Shown: positions 45,285-54,715, counted from the stretch's first letter. The stretch: DNA of 64,000 bases from Uruburuella testudinis (GCF_022870865.1 NZ_CP091508.1:2170001-2234000), one strand, 5' to 3'. The notes: generated from the sequence alone by a model not told the origin. Translations and numbers: made by a program.

Positions 45285-46154
45285 ATGAGAATTCTGCTTA
45301 CCGGTTCCAAAGGCCAACTCGGCCGCTGCATCAAAGACCGCCTGCCCGAAGATTGGGAGCTGATTGCCGCCGATTCGGCCACCCTCGACATTACCGATGC
45401 CGAAGCCGTGCTCAATATGGCGCACAATTTCCAGCCCGACGCCATCATCAACGCCGCCGCCTACACCGCTGTCGACAAAGCCCAAAGCGAGCCTGAAAAA
45501 GCCTTTGCAGTCAATGGCCGTGCCGTACACAATCTGGCTGCCGCCGCCCGCGCCGTGCAGGCCAAATTTATCCACATTTCCACCGATTATGTGTTTGACG
45601 GCCACAGCAAAGTGCCTTACAGCGAAACCGCCGCCCCGGCACCGCAAAGCGTTTACGGCCAATCGAAGCTGGCGGGCGAGCTGCTGGCACTGGCCGCCAA
45701 CCCCGAAAGCCTGATTATGCGCACCGCTTGGGTGTTCAGCGAATACGGCAGCAATTTTGTCAAAACCATGCTCGCCGCAGCTGCCGAGCGCGATGAATTA
45801 TATGTTGTCGACGACCAAACCGGCTGCCCCACCTATGCCGGCGATCTGGCTCAAACCATTATCGACATGCTCTGCAAACAGCCTTTTCCGCGCGGCATCT
45901 ACCATTATGGCGGCAGCCGCTCGGCCAGCTGGCATGCCTTTGCCCAAGCCGTTTTTCAAGCAGCGCAGCAGCATCATGCCGGCTTTAACAGCCCGCGCCT
46001 GCACGCCATTGCCGGCAGCGACTACCCCACGCCGGCACCGCGCCCGGCCTACAGCGTGCTCGATTGCAACAAAATCCAATCTGAATTCGGCATCGGCGCT
46101 TCCGACTGGCAAAAAGCATTGGGCGGTGTGGTGGCGAAAATACTGTCTGCTTAA
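45285..46154 (+). CDS. rmlD: dTDP-4-dehydrorhamnose reductase
   Basis: Reduces dTDP-4-dehydro-L-rhamnose to dTDP-L-rhamnose. 289 residues. Visible are the Rossmann motif GSKGQLGRC at residues 7-15, the DITD segment, INAAAYTAVDKAQSEPE near 58, STDYVFDG and the catalytic YGQSK near 125. The start follows AAGGA. The other rml genes (rmlA, rmlB, rmlC) are not within this window, which is unusual because they are commonly clustered. Confidence 0.9.
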   Translation: MRILLTGSKGQLGRCIKDRLPEDWELIAADSATLDITDAEAVLNMAHNFQPDAIINAAAYTAVDKAQSEPEKAFAVNGRAVHNLAAAARAVQAKFIHISTDYVFDGHSKVPYSETAAPAPQSVYGQSKLAGELLALAANPESLIMRTAWVFSEYGSNFVKTMLAAAAERDELYVVDDQTGCPTYAGDLAQTIIDMLCKQPFPRGIYHYGGSRSASWHAFAQAVFQAAQQHHAGFNSPRLHAIAGSDYPTPAPRPAYSVLDCNKIQSEFGIGASDWQKALGGVVAKILSA

Positions 46155-46873
46155 ATGCCGTCATGCAGGTCTGAATACCTTTCACAAAAATCAGCCAATA
46201 AGGCAGCGATCTGAAGGCAGCACACACATACGGGGCTGGTTGACTTGGCGCTTAATGCCTTGTCCTCTTCGAGCTCCGGCGGGTCAACGCCGTTAGCTTA
46301 TTTTGCGAACAAGTATCAGGCCGTCTGAAAGATAGCGATTGCCCATCGGCAGTTTCCATCTTTCAGACGGCCTGAAACGTTTTCATTTAATAATGCGAGT
46401 TCGGAATAAGAAAATGCCGAAAAAGAGCCGCCGATTTACAGCAAGCTATTGTTTACATACAAACAAAAACCACAAGAAGACTATCGTTCAATTCAAATAA
46501 ATTGATGGCAGAAAACCGAGCCAAGATCATTCATGCGCACGGGCAGGCATGGCGGCACAATATTTTGCCTTTGATACAAGCCGGCCCGTCGCACACTTCT
46601 GTTCCGGCCCATATCAAGGTATCCGAGTATCCGAACATCAATTTAGCGATACGTTTTCAGGGGCAAAATCCACCCATCAATCGAAGTTGAAACATCCCAA
46701 TCCCCGATACTGCCAATTTTATATTGCCCCGGCAAGGCATCGCCTAATATAATTACAGGTTTACAGCAAAAAACCGATTCGTGCTGTCCGTGCGCTTTTC
46801 TGCCATCAAACAGCTTTATCATGATCGGCAACACCCCGTTTTACCGCATTCCACCCTTACCGGAGTATCCGCC
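46155..46873. other. Intergenic region with degenerate repeats before potG
   Basis: Contains a decayed family C element (46181-46316), a DUS hairpin with a long loop (46318-46374), a segment shared with 41661-41715 (ttcaaataaatt ... atgcgcacgggca) and the right half of a MITE (about 46643-46699). No supportable gene was found. Confidence 0.5.
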
Positions 46874-47998
46874 ATGACTGCCTCCACCGCGTCTTCAGCC
46901 AAACCTTATCTGCAAATTCAGGGGTTGGTGAAAAAGTTTGGTGACAATTACGCTGTCGACCACATCGACCTCGACATCGAACAACACGAAATCTTCGCCC
47001 TTTTGGGCAGCTCCGGCAGCGGCAAATCCACGCTGCTGCGCATGCTTGCCGGCATGGAAACGCCCAATCAAGGCAAAATCATTCTCGACGGGCAAGACAT
47101 CACCGCCATGGCGCCTTATGAGCGGCCGATTAACATGATGTTTCAGAGCTATGCCCTGTTTCCGCACATGACGGTGGAGCAAAACATCGCCTTCGGCCTC
47201 AAGCAAGACAAAATGCCCAAGGCCGAAATTGATGCGCGCGTAGAAGAAATGCTGCGCCTGGTGCAGATGAGCAAATTTGCCAAACGCAAGCCGCACCAGC
47301 TTTCAGGCGGCCAGCAGCAACGCGTAGCCTTGGCCCGCAGCCTGGCCAAACGCCCGAAAATCCTGCTGCTCGACGAACCGCTGGGCGCGCTCGATAAAAA
47401 ATTGCGCCAACAAACCCAGCTTGAGCTGGTAAACACGCTCGAACAAGTGGGCGTGACCTGCATCATGGTTACCCACGACCAAGAAGAAGCCATGACCATG
47501 GCCACCCGCGTGGCGATTATGTCGGAAGGCCAGTTGCAGCAGGTGGGCACGCCGAGCGATGTGTATGATTTCCCCAACAGCCGTTTTACCGCCGAATTTA
47601 TCGGTGAAACCAATATTTTTGAAGGCACGGTAATAGAAGACCATGCCGACTACGCCATCATCCAATGCCCCGAGCTAGAAGCGCCGGTACGCATCGACCA
47701 CGGTTTGGGCGGCCCCACCGAGCAAGACCTGTGGATCAGCATCCGCCCCGAAGACATTGATTTATACAAAGAAAAACCGGAAAGTATGGGCAACTACAAC
47801 TGGGCGCAAGGCACTGTGGAAGAAATCGCCTATCTGGGCAGCTTTGCCATTTATCATGTCAAGCTGGCCAACGGCCGCATTGTGAAAAGCCAGGTGCCCG
47901 CACCTTATTGGTATGTGCGCAACATCACCCCGCCCACCTGGGAAGAAACCGTGTATATCAATTGGCCGGAAAACCAGCCGACTCCGCTGCTGCGTTAA
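46874..47998 (+). CDS. potG: Polyamine ABC transporter ATPase (PotG/PotA type)
   Basis: ATPase of a spermidine/putrescine importer. 374 residues, near E. coli PotG (377). It has Walker [12 protein letters not shown] near 52, [12 protein letters not shown], signature [12 protein letters not shown], Walker [13 protein letters not shown], the HDQEEA switch and a C-terminal TOBE domain from about 290. The start at 46874 ([10 protein letters not shown]) follows GGAG; 31 upstream codons are rejected. It is followed by two permease genes with short gaps. Putrescine preference is inferred from lengths and the PuuB-like neighbour. Confidence 0.87.
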   Translation: MTASTASSAKPYLQIQGLVKKFGDNYAVDHIDLDIEQHEIFALLGSSGSGKSTLLRMLAGMETPNQGKIILDGQDITAMAPYERPINMMFQSYALFPHMTVEQNIAFGLKQDKMPKAEIDARVEEMLRLVQMSKFAKRKPHQLSGGQQQRVALARSLAKRPKILLLDEPLGALDKKLRQQTQLELVNTLEQVGVTCIMVTHDQEEAMTMATRVAIMSEGQLQQVGTPSDVYDFPNSRFTAEFIGETNIFEGTVIEDHADYAIIQCPELEAPVRIDHGLGGPTEQDLWISIRPEDIDLYKEKPESMGNYNWAQGTVEEIAYLGSFAIYHVKLANGRIVKSQVPAPYWYVRNITPPTWEETVYINWPENQPTPLLR

Positions 47999-48010
47999 GA
48001 AAGACACACC

Positions 48011-48988
48011 ATGACCTTCACCAAACTGAAACGCTCTTTTTCAGCCAAGCCGCGCAAAGGCCTGGTGGTGGGCATTCCTTATGCCTGGCTGCTGGTTTTG
48101 TTTTTGATACCGTTTGTGATTGTGTTTAAAATCAGCTTTGCCGAGCAGGAAATCGCCATTCCGCCCTATTCGCAGCTGGTCACCACTGATCCCGACATGG
48201 GGCGGTTGCACATCGCGCTCAGCTATCAAAACTATGCCGATATCTTTCAAAACTTCTGGTCTTCCCTCGGCCAGATGCTCAACCCGTTTGCCGACGGGCG
48301 CGGCAGCAACATTTATCTGCTCACCTATTGGCTGTCGATTAAAACCGCGCTGACCACCACGCTCATCTGTCTGCTGTTGGGCTATCCGATTGCCTACGCC
48401 ATTTCACGCGCTAATCCTTCCATCCGCAACGGCCTGCTGCTGGCCATTATGCTGCCGTTTTGGACCTCGTTTCTGCTGCGCGTGTATGCCTGGATGGGCT
48501 TGCTCGGCCACAACGGCATCATCAATAATTTTTTGCAGGAATACGGCATCATCAGCCAGCCTTTAGATTTGTTTTACAACGCTTTTTCGCTGAACCTGGT
48601 GATGGTATATGCCTATCTGCCGTTTATGATTCTGCCGCTCTACACCCAATTGGTGAAACTCGACGGGCGCCTGCTCGAAGCCGCTTCTGATTTGGGCGCC
48701 GGCCCGATCAAAGCGTTTCTCACCATCACGCTGCCGCTTTCCAAAACCGGCATCATCGCCGGCTCGATGCTGGTATTCGTGCCCGCGGTTGGTGAATTTG
48801 TGATTCCCGAGCTGGTAGGCGGCCCGGAAAACCTGATGATCGGTAAAGTGTTGTGGCAGGCATTCTTCGATCAAAACAACTGGCCGCTGGCCTCTGCCGT
48901 AGCAGTAGTGATGGTGGCGCTGCTGGTGATTCCGATCGCCCTGTTCCACCGCTACGAAAACCGTGAAATTGAAGAAGGAGGCCGCTAA
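48011..48988 (+). CDS. potH: Polyamine ABC transporter permease (PotH type)
   Basis: 325 residues with six hydrophobic helices and a long cytoplasmic N-terminus (about 1-22, KLKRSFSAKPRKGL). The EAA loop LLEAASDLGAGPIKAFLTITLP is near residue 217. The length fits PotH (317) better than PotB (about 275-285). It starts 12 bp after potG and ends directly before potI. The binding protein gene (potF) is not in this window. Confidence 0.85.
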   Translation: MTFTKLKRSFSAKPRKGLVVGIPYAWLLVLFLIPFVIVFKISFAEQEIAIPPYSQLVTTDPDMGRLHIALSYQNYADIFQNFWSSLGQMLNPFADGRGSNIYLLTYWLSIKTALTTTLICLLLGYPIAYAISRANPSIRNGLLLAIMLPFWTSFLLRVYAWMGLLGHNGIINNFLQEYGIISQPLDLFYNAFSLNLVMVYAYLPFMILPLYTQLVKLDGRLLEAASDLGAGPIKAFLTITLPLSKTGIIAGSMLVFVPAVGEFVIPELVGGPENLMIGKVLWQAFFDQNNWPLASAVAVVMVALLVIPIALFHRYENREIEEGGR

Positions 48989-49882
48989 ATGTCGAATCAC
49001 AAGCTTTCCTGGTTTTTAAAGCTGATGCTGTTTATCGGCTTGGCCTTTTTGTATATCCCCTTATTTGTGCTAGTAATTTATTCGTTTAACGAATCTAAGC
49101 TGGTGACCGTTTGGGGCGGTTTTTCCACCAAATGGTACGGCGCGCTGCTGCAAAACAGCACCATTCTCGAAGCAGCTTGGTTGTCGCTGCGCATCGCTCT
49201 GGTGTCATCGTTTGCCGCCGTAGTATTGGGCACCCTCGCCGGCTACGCGCTGGCACGCATCAAGCGCTTTCGCGGCAGCACGCTGTTTGCCGGCATGGTG
49301 TCTGCACCGATGGTGATGCCCGATGTGATTACCGGCTTATCGATGCTGCTGCTGATTATTCAGGTGCAGATGTTTTTGCAAAGCAGCGAATTATTGAGCT
49401 GGCTCTATTTCGACCGCGGCTTTTTCACCATTTTCCTCGGCCACACCACCCTGTGCATGGCCTACATTACCGTGGTCATCCGCTCGCGCCTGACCGAACT
49501 CGACCAATCGCTGGAAGAAGCGGCCATGGATTTGGGCGCCCGGCCGCTGAAAATTTTCTTTGTGATCACCCTGCCGCTGATTGCCCCGGCCATCGCCTCG
49601 GGCTTTCTGCTCGGCATCACGCTCTCGCTTGATGACTTGGTGATTACCTCCTTCCTCTCCGGCCCCGGCTCGTCGACACTGCCGCAAGTGATTTTCTCGA
49701 AAATCAAACTCGGCCTCGACCCGCAGATGAATGTGCTGGCCACGATTCTGATTGCCATTGTCGGCACGCTGGTCATTCTCATCAATTATTACATGATGCG
49801 CCAGGCCACCCGCCGCGAACGCGAAGCTGCCGAAGCCTACCGTCAGGAAAAACTGGCGCTGGAGCAGGCCGGCCAATCTTAA
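48989..49882 (+). CDS. potI: Polyamine ABC transporter permease (PotI type)
   Basis: 297 residues with six hydrophobic helices. The EAA loop EEAAMDLGARPLKIFFVITL is near residue 171. It starts one base pair after the potH stop, with GGAGG as ribosome-binding site, so the two are co-translated. The charged Gln/Glu/Arg-rich tail (REREAAEAYRQEKLALEQ) is longer than in E. coli PotI (281). A strong hairpin terminator follows. Confidence 0.87.
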   Translation: MSNHKLSWFLKLMLFIGLAFLYIPLFVLVIYSFNESKLVTVWGGFSTKWYGALLQNSTILEAAWLSLRIALVSSFAAVVLGTLAGYALARIKRFRGSTLFAGMVSAPMVMPDVITGLSMLLLIIQVQMFLQSSELLSWLYFDRGFFTIFLGHTTLCMAYITVVIRSRLTELDQSLEEAAMDLGARPLKIFFVITLPLIAPAIASGFLLGITLSLDDLVITSFLSGPGSSTLPQVIFSKIKLGLDPQMNVLATILIAIVGTLVILINYYMMRQATRREREAAEAYRQEKLALEQAGQS

Positions 49883-49895
49883 CGGCAAACCGCAC

Positions 49896-49933
49896 AACGG
49901 CTGCGCTATACCGCAGCCGTTTTTTTATTTTTT
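49896..49933 (+). terminator. Rho-independent terminator of potGHI
   Basis: AACGGCTGCG, loop ctatac, CGCAGCCGTT, then a T-run. It is a 10-bp perfect stem without a DUS, unlike most terminators here. Confidence 0.85.
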
Positions 49934-50027
49934 TAACCGGATAAAACCTTTTCTGATGCTTGCATTTCAGACGGCCTGAAATGATAGGCGTATAATCAAA
50001 GGCCGTCTGAAAAAACATTCGCTTTTT

Positions 50028-51332
50028 ATGCAAACCCCATTTTTCCAAAACCGCATCGCTTCTTATTATCACAGCAGCATCAACACCGATGACAGCTACC
50101 CCGCCCTGAAAGGCCGTCTGAAAACCGACACCTGCATCATCGGCGGCGGCCTCTCGGGCTTGTGTACCGCCCTACCGCTGGCCGAACAAGGCCATGATGT
50201 AGCGGTTATCGAAGCGGCACGCATCGGCTACGGCGCCTCCGGGCGCAGCGGCGGCCAAGTTATCAGCGACTACGCCTGCGGCATCGGCGAAATCGAACGT
50301 CAGCTCGGCCTGGAGCAGGCACAATGGTTTTGGCAGCAATCACTGGATGCCGTCGAGCTGGTTGACGAGCGCATATGCAAATACCATATCGAATGCGACT
50401 GGACGCGCGGCTATGCCACCGTGGCCATCCGCCCCAAGCATCTCGATGCCTTGGTCGACTGGCAGCAACACGCCCAACAACACTACGGTGTTAAACATTT
50501 CGAGCTGTGGGACAGCAACCGCCTACAACAACACCTCAGCAGCGAACGCTACCGCGGCGCCCTCTACGACCCGCGCTCCGGCCACCTGCACCCGCTCAAC
50601 TACACACTCGGCATTGCCCGCGCCGCCGCCGCCGCAGGCGCCCGTCTCTACGAGCACACCCCGTTTGTACGCCTTACGCCCAAAGGCAGCAACGGCTACA
50701 TCGTATACACACCTCAAGCCAGTATCGAGTGCAAGCAAGTTGTGTTTGCCATGAACACCTTTACCGGCCTCAACCGCAGCCGCACCGTGCGCCCGCTCAC
50801 CCGCAAAGCCATGCCCGTCAGCACTTTCATCATCGCCACCGAGCCACTGGGCGAAGCCGCGCACAGCCTGATACGCAACAATATGGCCATTTGCGACAAC
50901 CGCCATATTCTCGACTACTACCGCCTCAGCGCCGACGGCCGCCTGCTTTTCGGCGGCAAAGACAGCGAGCTGATACACGATGCCCGCCGCATGGCCAAAG
51001 CCGTACGCCGCGACATGCTCAAAGTCTTTCCGCAGCTGGAAAAAGCCCGCATCGATTATGCCTGGGGCGGCGATTGCGACATCACCCTCAACCTGGCGCC
51101 GCATTTCGGCCGCCTCAACAACCGGCTCTACTTCATGCAAGGCTATTCCGGCCACGGCATGGCGCTGACCGGTATTGCCGGGCTGGCCGCTGCCGAAGCC
51201 ATTCTCGGCGACAGCAGCCGCCTCAACCGTTTTGAAAACCTGCACCACCGCAACATCATCGGCGGCCGCTACCTGCACATACCCGCCTCGGTTATCGGTG
51301 CCGCCTATTACCGCATCAGAGATGCCCGCTAG
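50028..51332 (+). CDS. FAD-dependent oxidoreductase (PuuB-like, DAO family)
   Basis: 434 residues. The N-terminal FAD motif CIIGGGLSGLCTALPLAEQG begins near residue 36, then GYGASGRSGGQV. The C-terminal half has LLFGGKDSE near 310 and QGYSGHGMALTGIAGLAAAE near 375, where a Gly-rich motif contacts FAD. It resembles gamma-glutamylputrescine oxidase (PuuB, about 426 residues), fitting the adjacent polyamine importer. Other DAO-family substrates are possible. The stop TAG lies in the MITE that follows, so the reading frame may have been cut or ended by that insertion. Confidence 0.8.
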   Translation: MQTPFFQNRIASYYHSSINTDDSYPALKGRLKTDTCIIGGGLSGLCTALPLAEQGHDVAVIEAARIGYGASGRSGGQVISDYACGIGEIERQLGLEQAQWFWQQSLDAVELVDERICKYHIECDWTRGYATVAIRPKHLDALVDWQQHAQQHYGVKHFELWDSNRLQQHLSSERYRGALYDPRSGHLHPLNYTLGIARAAAAAGARLYEHTPFVRLTPKGSNGYIVYTPQASIECKQVVFAMNTFTGLNRSRTVRPLTRKAMPVSTFIIATEPLGEAAHSLIRNNMAICDNRHILDYYRLSADGRLLFGGKDSELIHDARRMAKAVRRDMLKVFPQLEKARIDYAWGGDCDITLNLAPHFGRLNNRLYFMQGYSGHGMALTGIAGLAAAEAILGDSSRLNRFENLHHRNIIGGRYLHIPASVIGAAYYRIRDAR

Positions 51333-51496
51333 AGTGTTCTGATGTGTCGTTTATGAGGGGATTTTTGTTCCTGAAAATGCTGATGCCGGGCAAAAAATGC
51401 AGCAAGCTTGAATAAACATCTTACGAGACTTTTTAACGCAGCAGATGCGCTTGCAGGAGCAAAACACCTGTAAATTCCACTGTCAGGATACCCTTA
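51330..51496. mobile_element. 160-bp MITE, copy 7, filling an intergenic junction
   Basis: TAGAGTGTTCTGATGTGTCG at the left and tgtcaggataccc then TA at the right, with the usual interior (aaaaatgcagcaagcttga). The element provides the stop of the upstream oxidase and ends 4 bp before the downstream start. Confidence 0.75.
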
Positions 51497-51500
51497 GCTT

Positions 51501-52265
51501 ATGACCGACTATTCCTTCGTCCTGCAACAACTGCTTGCCGCCCAAACCGGCACCATCTGCCGGCACACCCTGTCCGACGGGCAAACCGTGTGGGTACGCA
51601 AAACCGGCAAAAGCATCCCGCCGTGGCGCTACGCCCTGCTGGGCATCATCGCCCGCAGCCTGCATCTGGGTGCACTGCAACCCGTGCCCAATCTGGGCGG
51701 CAGCACCGCCATCGCCATCGAAGCCGCCCGCCTGCGTGCACTGGCCGAACACAACATCCGCACTCCGCGCCTATTGGCCGAATCTTCAGACGGCCTCATG
51801 TTTACCCATATCGGCGAATACACCCTGCTGCACCATATCGAATACAGCCCCGAACGCCTCCATTATTGGCTGCAAGGCCTGGAAGCCATCGGCAATGTGC
51901 ACTGCCACGGCGAATACCTGAGCCAGGCATTCGCCCGCAACATCATCATCTGCAACGACAACACCATCGGCTTTATCGACTTTGAAGACGACCCCGGCCA
52001 ATATATGCCGCTGATCCGCTGCCAAAGCCGCGACTACCTCTGCTATCTGCATTCCACCGCCATCTGGCTGCAAAAACACCGGCTGCTCGAGCCCGCCGCC
52101 AGGCTGTGGCAGCAACATCTCGCCCAACTGCCCGCCGATATGCCGCCCGACATTCTCAAAGCCAGCCGGCCGATACGCTGGATGCGCCATCTGAAAGCCC
52201 GTTTTTGGGGCAGCGACACCCTGCGCCTGGCCGCCCTCGCCGCATTTTTCGAACAGGCCCGATAA
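51501..52265 (+). CDS. Kinase-like fold protein
   Basis: 254 residues, predicted cytoplasmic. The kinase-type pattern is visible: a catalytic-loop equivalent HCHGEYLSQAFARNIII near residue 133 (HGE, then Asn) and a metal-binding DFED in IGFIDFEDDPGQ near 155. A conserved Lys could be in the N-terminal VRKTGKS region. It resembles lipopolysaccharide-kinase-like or RIO/aminoglycoside-kinase-like proteins, but I cannot place it in one named family. It starts 4 bp after a MITE. The ATG is preceded by no strong ribosome-binding site. Confidence 0.6.
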   Translation: MTDYSFVLQQLLAAQTGTICRHTLSDGQTVWVRKTGKSIPPWRYALLGIIARSLHLGALQPVPNLGGSTAIAIEAARLRALAEHNIRTPRLLAESSDGLMFTHIGEYTLLHHIEYSPERLHYWLQGLEAIGNVHCHGEYLSQAFARNIIICNDNTIGFIDFEDDPGQYMPLIRCQSRDYLCYLHSTAIWLQKHRLLEPAARLWQQHLAQLPADMPPDILKASRPIRWMRHLKARFWGSDTLRLAALAAFFEQAR

Positions 52266-52448
52266 AGCGCAAGCCCGACCTGTTGGCCGATATTCAGCTG
52301 CAACGGCCATACCGCAGCCAATACACTCAAGACAAAGCAACAAAGCAGCACGGCTGTATATTTGCACAGGCCGTCTGAAACATCTGTATCCGCCCGCACA
52401 AACACGCTAAAATAAGGCCTTATTTATTTCAGACGGCCTCTTCTTATC

Positions 52449-52655
52449 ATGTCGGAACTGCTCAACCTGATCCAAACCGAATCTGCCGGCATTGTGGCCG
52501 AAACCCTTGATTTCTGGCTGTATGAGTGCAGCATCGATGAAGCGCCCGATGCCGCCGAAGTGGCGCAATGGCGCGATATCCTCAGCGCGCGCGGCGGCAA
52601 GTTTGCCCGGCTGGCACAAATCTGCCAAACCTGGCTGGATGAAGAAACCCCATGA
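52449..52655 (+). CDS. Small hypothetical protein (68 aa)
   Basis: 68 residues, acidic, with no membrane segment or signal peptide. It starts just behind a DUS (52429-52440) and overlaps the next gene by 4 bp (ATGA), which argues that it is translated. I do not recognise the family. The sequence has a Trp-containing helix (LDFWLYECSIDE) and a C-terminal LAQICQTWLDEE. The pairing with a VanZ-like protein is the only functional hint. Confidence 0.6.
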   Translation: MSELLNLIQTESAGIVAETLDFWLYECSIDEAPDAAEVAQWRDILSARGGKFARLAQICQTWLDEETP

Positions 52656-53038
52656 ACATACCCACCAATAAATTTACCCTGCTGGCGCTGCTTTGGTTTG
52701 GCGCAGGAGTGTATTCACTGGTTTTCCGCGAAGCCGAAAGCGGCGCACCGCCGTTTGCCCATTTCGACAAAATCGCCCATTTCGCGCTTTTTTTCGGCCA
52801 ATTCTGGCTGATTGCCAAAGCCCTGATGCAAGCACGCCAAGCCATACCGTATACCGCCCTGCTCGCCTGCGCCGTGCTCTTTGCCGCCGGCAGCGAAACC
52901 GCACAGGCGCTGTTTACCCAAACCCGCCAAGGCAGCGCGGCCGATGCATTGGCCGATATCGCCGGCGCCGCATCGGCCTTATGGCTGGCACACAAAGTGA
53001 CCGCAGCCAAACTGTTGCCAAAAGCAAAGCAACCTTAA
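52652..53038 (+). CDS. VanZ-family membrane protein
   Basis: 128 residues with about four hydrophobic helices. The VanZ-like pattern is visible: FDKIAHFALFFGQFWL near residue 40, and GSETAQALFTQTRQGSAADALADIAGA near 83 (conserved Glu and the RxGSxxDxxAN-like motif). It overlaps the upstream 68-aa gene by 4 bp. VanZ homologues outside glycopeptide clusters have no assigned role; resistance should not be inferred. Confidence 0.8.
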   Translation: MNIPTNKFTLLALLWFGAGVYSLVFREAESGAPPFAHFDKIAHFALFFGQFWLIAKALMQARQAIPYTALLACAVLFAAGSETAQALFTQTRQGSAADALADIAGAASALWLAHKVTAAKLLPKAKQP

Positions 53039-53141
53039 AAAAACCTTATAGCCGTTCAACCGAACCCTGCTTCACTGCCCCGCCCTGCCATGCAGCCCGA
53101 CTGCTTTCAGCCCGCCCCGCAGAATGATTCAGCTGAACAGC

Positions 53142-53210
53142 CATAGTGGAATAAAAAAGAAGCGATACAAGGCAGCAACGCCGTAACACTTTTTTATTCA
53201 TTTCACGATA
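53142..53210. repeat. Correia-like element, family B (69 bp)
   Basis: catagtggaataaaaaagaagc and ttttattcatttcacgat ends around gatacaaggcagcaacgccgt. It is the shortest copy and near the consensus, upstream of pepP. Confidence 0.6.
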
Positions 53211-53271
53211 TCAAACCAGGCCGTCGGAACACACAATCATTCAGACGGCCTGACCAACCCGAGAGAATATT

Positions 53272-54579
53272 ATGCACCCCTACACCCTCCGCCGCGAACA
53301 GGTATTACAGCAAATCGGCAACGACGGCCTCGCCGTATTATTCGCCGCCCCCGAACAACGCCGCAGCAACGACACCGAATTTCCATTCCGTCAAGACAGC
53401 TATTTTCACTACCTGAGCGGCTTTCCCGAGCCTGAAGCCGTTATCTTGCTCGATGGCGCAGCCGGCACCGCCACCCTCTACTGCCGCGACAAAGACCCGC
53501 TGATGGAAACCTGGAACGGCTTTCGCTACGGCGCCGAAGCCGCCCGCGACACCTTCGGCTTCGATGCCGCCTACAGCATCAGCGAGTGGCCGCAACACAT
53601 CGGCAAAGCCATCCTCAACAAACGCCGCCTGTTTGCGCTGTGGGGCCAATATCCCGAACACGACCGCGTGTTGATGCAGCATTGGCATACCGTGCAGCAA
53701 ACCGCCGGCCAGCGCATGCTTGCCGAATACAGCCGCGCACCCGACAGCCTTGCCGATCTGGCCGCGCTGCTCAACCCGATGCGCCTGATCAAAGACGCAC
53801 ACGAAATCAGCCTGCTCAAACAAGCCGGCCACATCAGCGCATTAGCCCACATCCGCGCCATGCAGAAAACCCGCCCCGGCCTCAGCGAGCTGCAAATCGA
53901 AGCTGAGCTGCTGCACGAATTCATGCGCCACGGCGCACGCCATCCCGCCTACAACAGCATCGTTGCCGGCGGCAAAAACGCCTGCTGTCTGCATTATGTG
54001 GAAAACAAAGACATCCTGCACGACAACGCGCTGCTGCTGATTGATGCCGGTGCGGAATACCAAATGTATGCCGGTGACATCACCCGCACCTTTCCCGTCA
54101 ACGGCCGTTTCAGCCCGGCTCAAAAAGCCGTTTACGAAATCGTATTGGCCGCCAACCAAGCCGCCATCGAAGCCGTGCGCCCGGGCGCCTCATGGGCCGA
54201 CATCCACCATCTGGCACTGCGCATTCTGGTGCAGGGTCTGATCGATTTGAAACTGCTGCAAGGCAGTGTTGAGGGCAATATCGAAAGCCAGGCCTACAAA
54301 CGCTTTTACATGCACGGCCTCGGCCATTGGGTAGGCCTCGACGTGCATGATGTCGGCGGCCGCTGGCACAACGAACAACCGCGCCTGCTGCAAGCCGGCA
54401 TGTGCACCACCATCGAGCCGGGGCTATACATCAGCGCCGCCCCCGACATCAGCGCCGAATTCCACAACATCGGCATCCGCATCGAAGACAATATCTTGGT
54501 TACCGAAACCGGCCACGAAAACTACACCGCAGAAGCGCCGAAACAGATTGCCGAAATTGAAGCGCTGATGGGCGGCTGA
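53272..54579 (+). CDS. pepP: Xaa-Pro aminopeptidase (PepP)
   Basis: Cytoplasmic metallopeptidase that removes N-terminal residues before proline. 435 residues, close to E. coli PepP (441). An N-terminal creatinase-like domain (about 1-165) is followed by a pita-bread metallopeptidase domain. Metal ligands are seen in LLIDAGAEYQMYAGDITRTF (Asp, Asp), HGLGHWVGLDVHD (His), TIEPGLYI (Glu) and FHNIGIRIEDNILV (Glu). The start has GAGAGAATATT ahead. It is flanked by a family B element upstream and an unlinked MITE downstream. Confidence 0.95.
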   Translation: MHPYTLRREQVLQQIGNDGLAVLFAAPEQRRSNDTEFPFRQDSYFHYLSGFPEPEAVILLDGAAGTATLYCRDKDPLMETWNGFRYGAEAARDTFGFDAAYSISEWPQHIGKAILNKRRLFALWGQYPEHDRVLMQHWHTVQQTAGQRMLAEYSRAPDSLADLAALLNPMRLIKDAHEISLLKQAGHISALAHIRAMQKTRPGLSELQIEAELLHEFMRHGARHPAYNSIVAGGKNACCLHYVENKDILHDNALLLIDAGAEYQMYAGDITRTFPVNGRFSPAQKAVYEIVLAANQAAIEAVRPGASWADIHHLALRILVQGLIDLKLLQGSVEGNIESQAYKRFYMHGLGHWVGLDVHDVGGRWHNEQPRLLQAGMCTTIEPGLYISAAPDISAEFHNIGIRIEDNILVTETGHENYTAEAPKQIAEIEALMGG

Positions 54580-54715
54580 AGTGGAGCCCTCTTGCATCAA
54601 CACAAGCTGACGATACTATAGATTCGGCAATTTTAATTCTAAAAATCTTTTGTTAATTTCTTTTTAAAACAATTAGATTGATTTAAAAAATTCAGTTATT
54701 TAATTGCCGTTTCTA

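Noticed and set aside
52652..53038. Glycopeptide (teicoplanin) resistance from the VanZ-like gene
   Set aside because: VanZ-domain proteins are common outside resistance clusters, and no other van gene is present.
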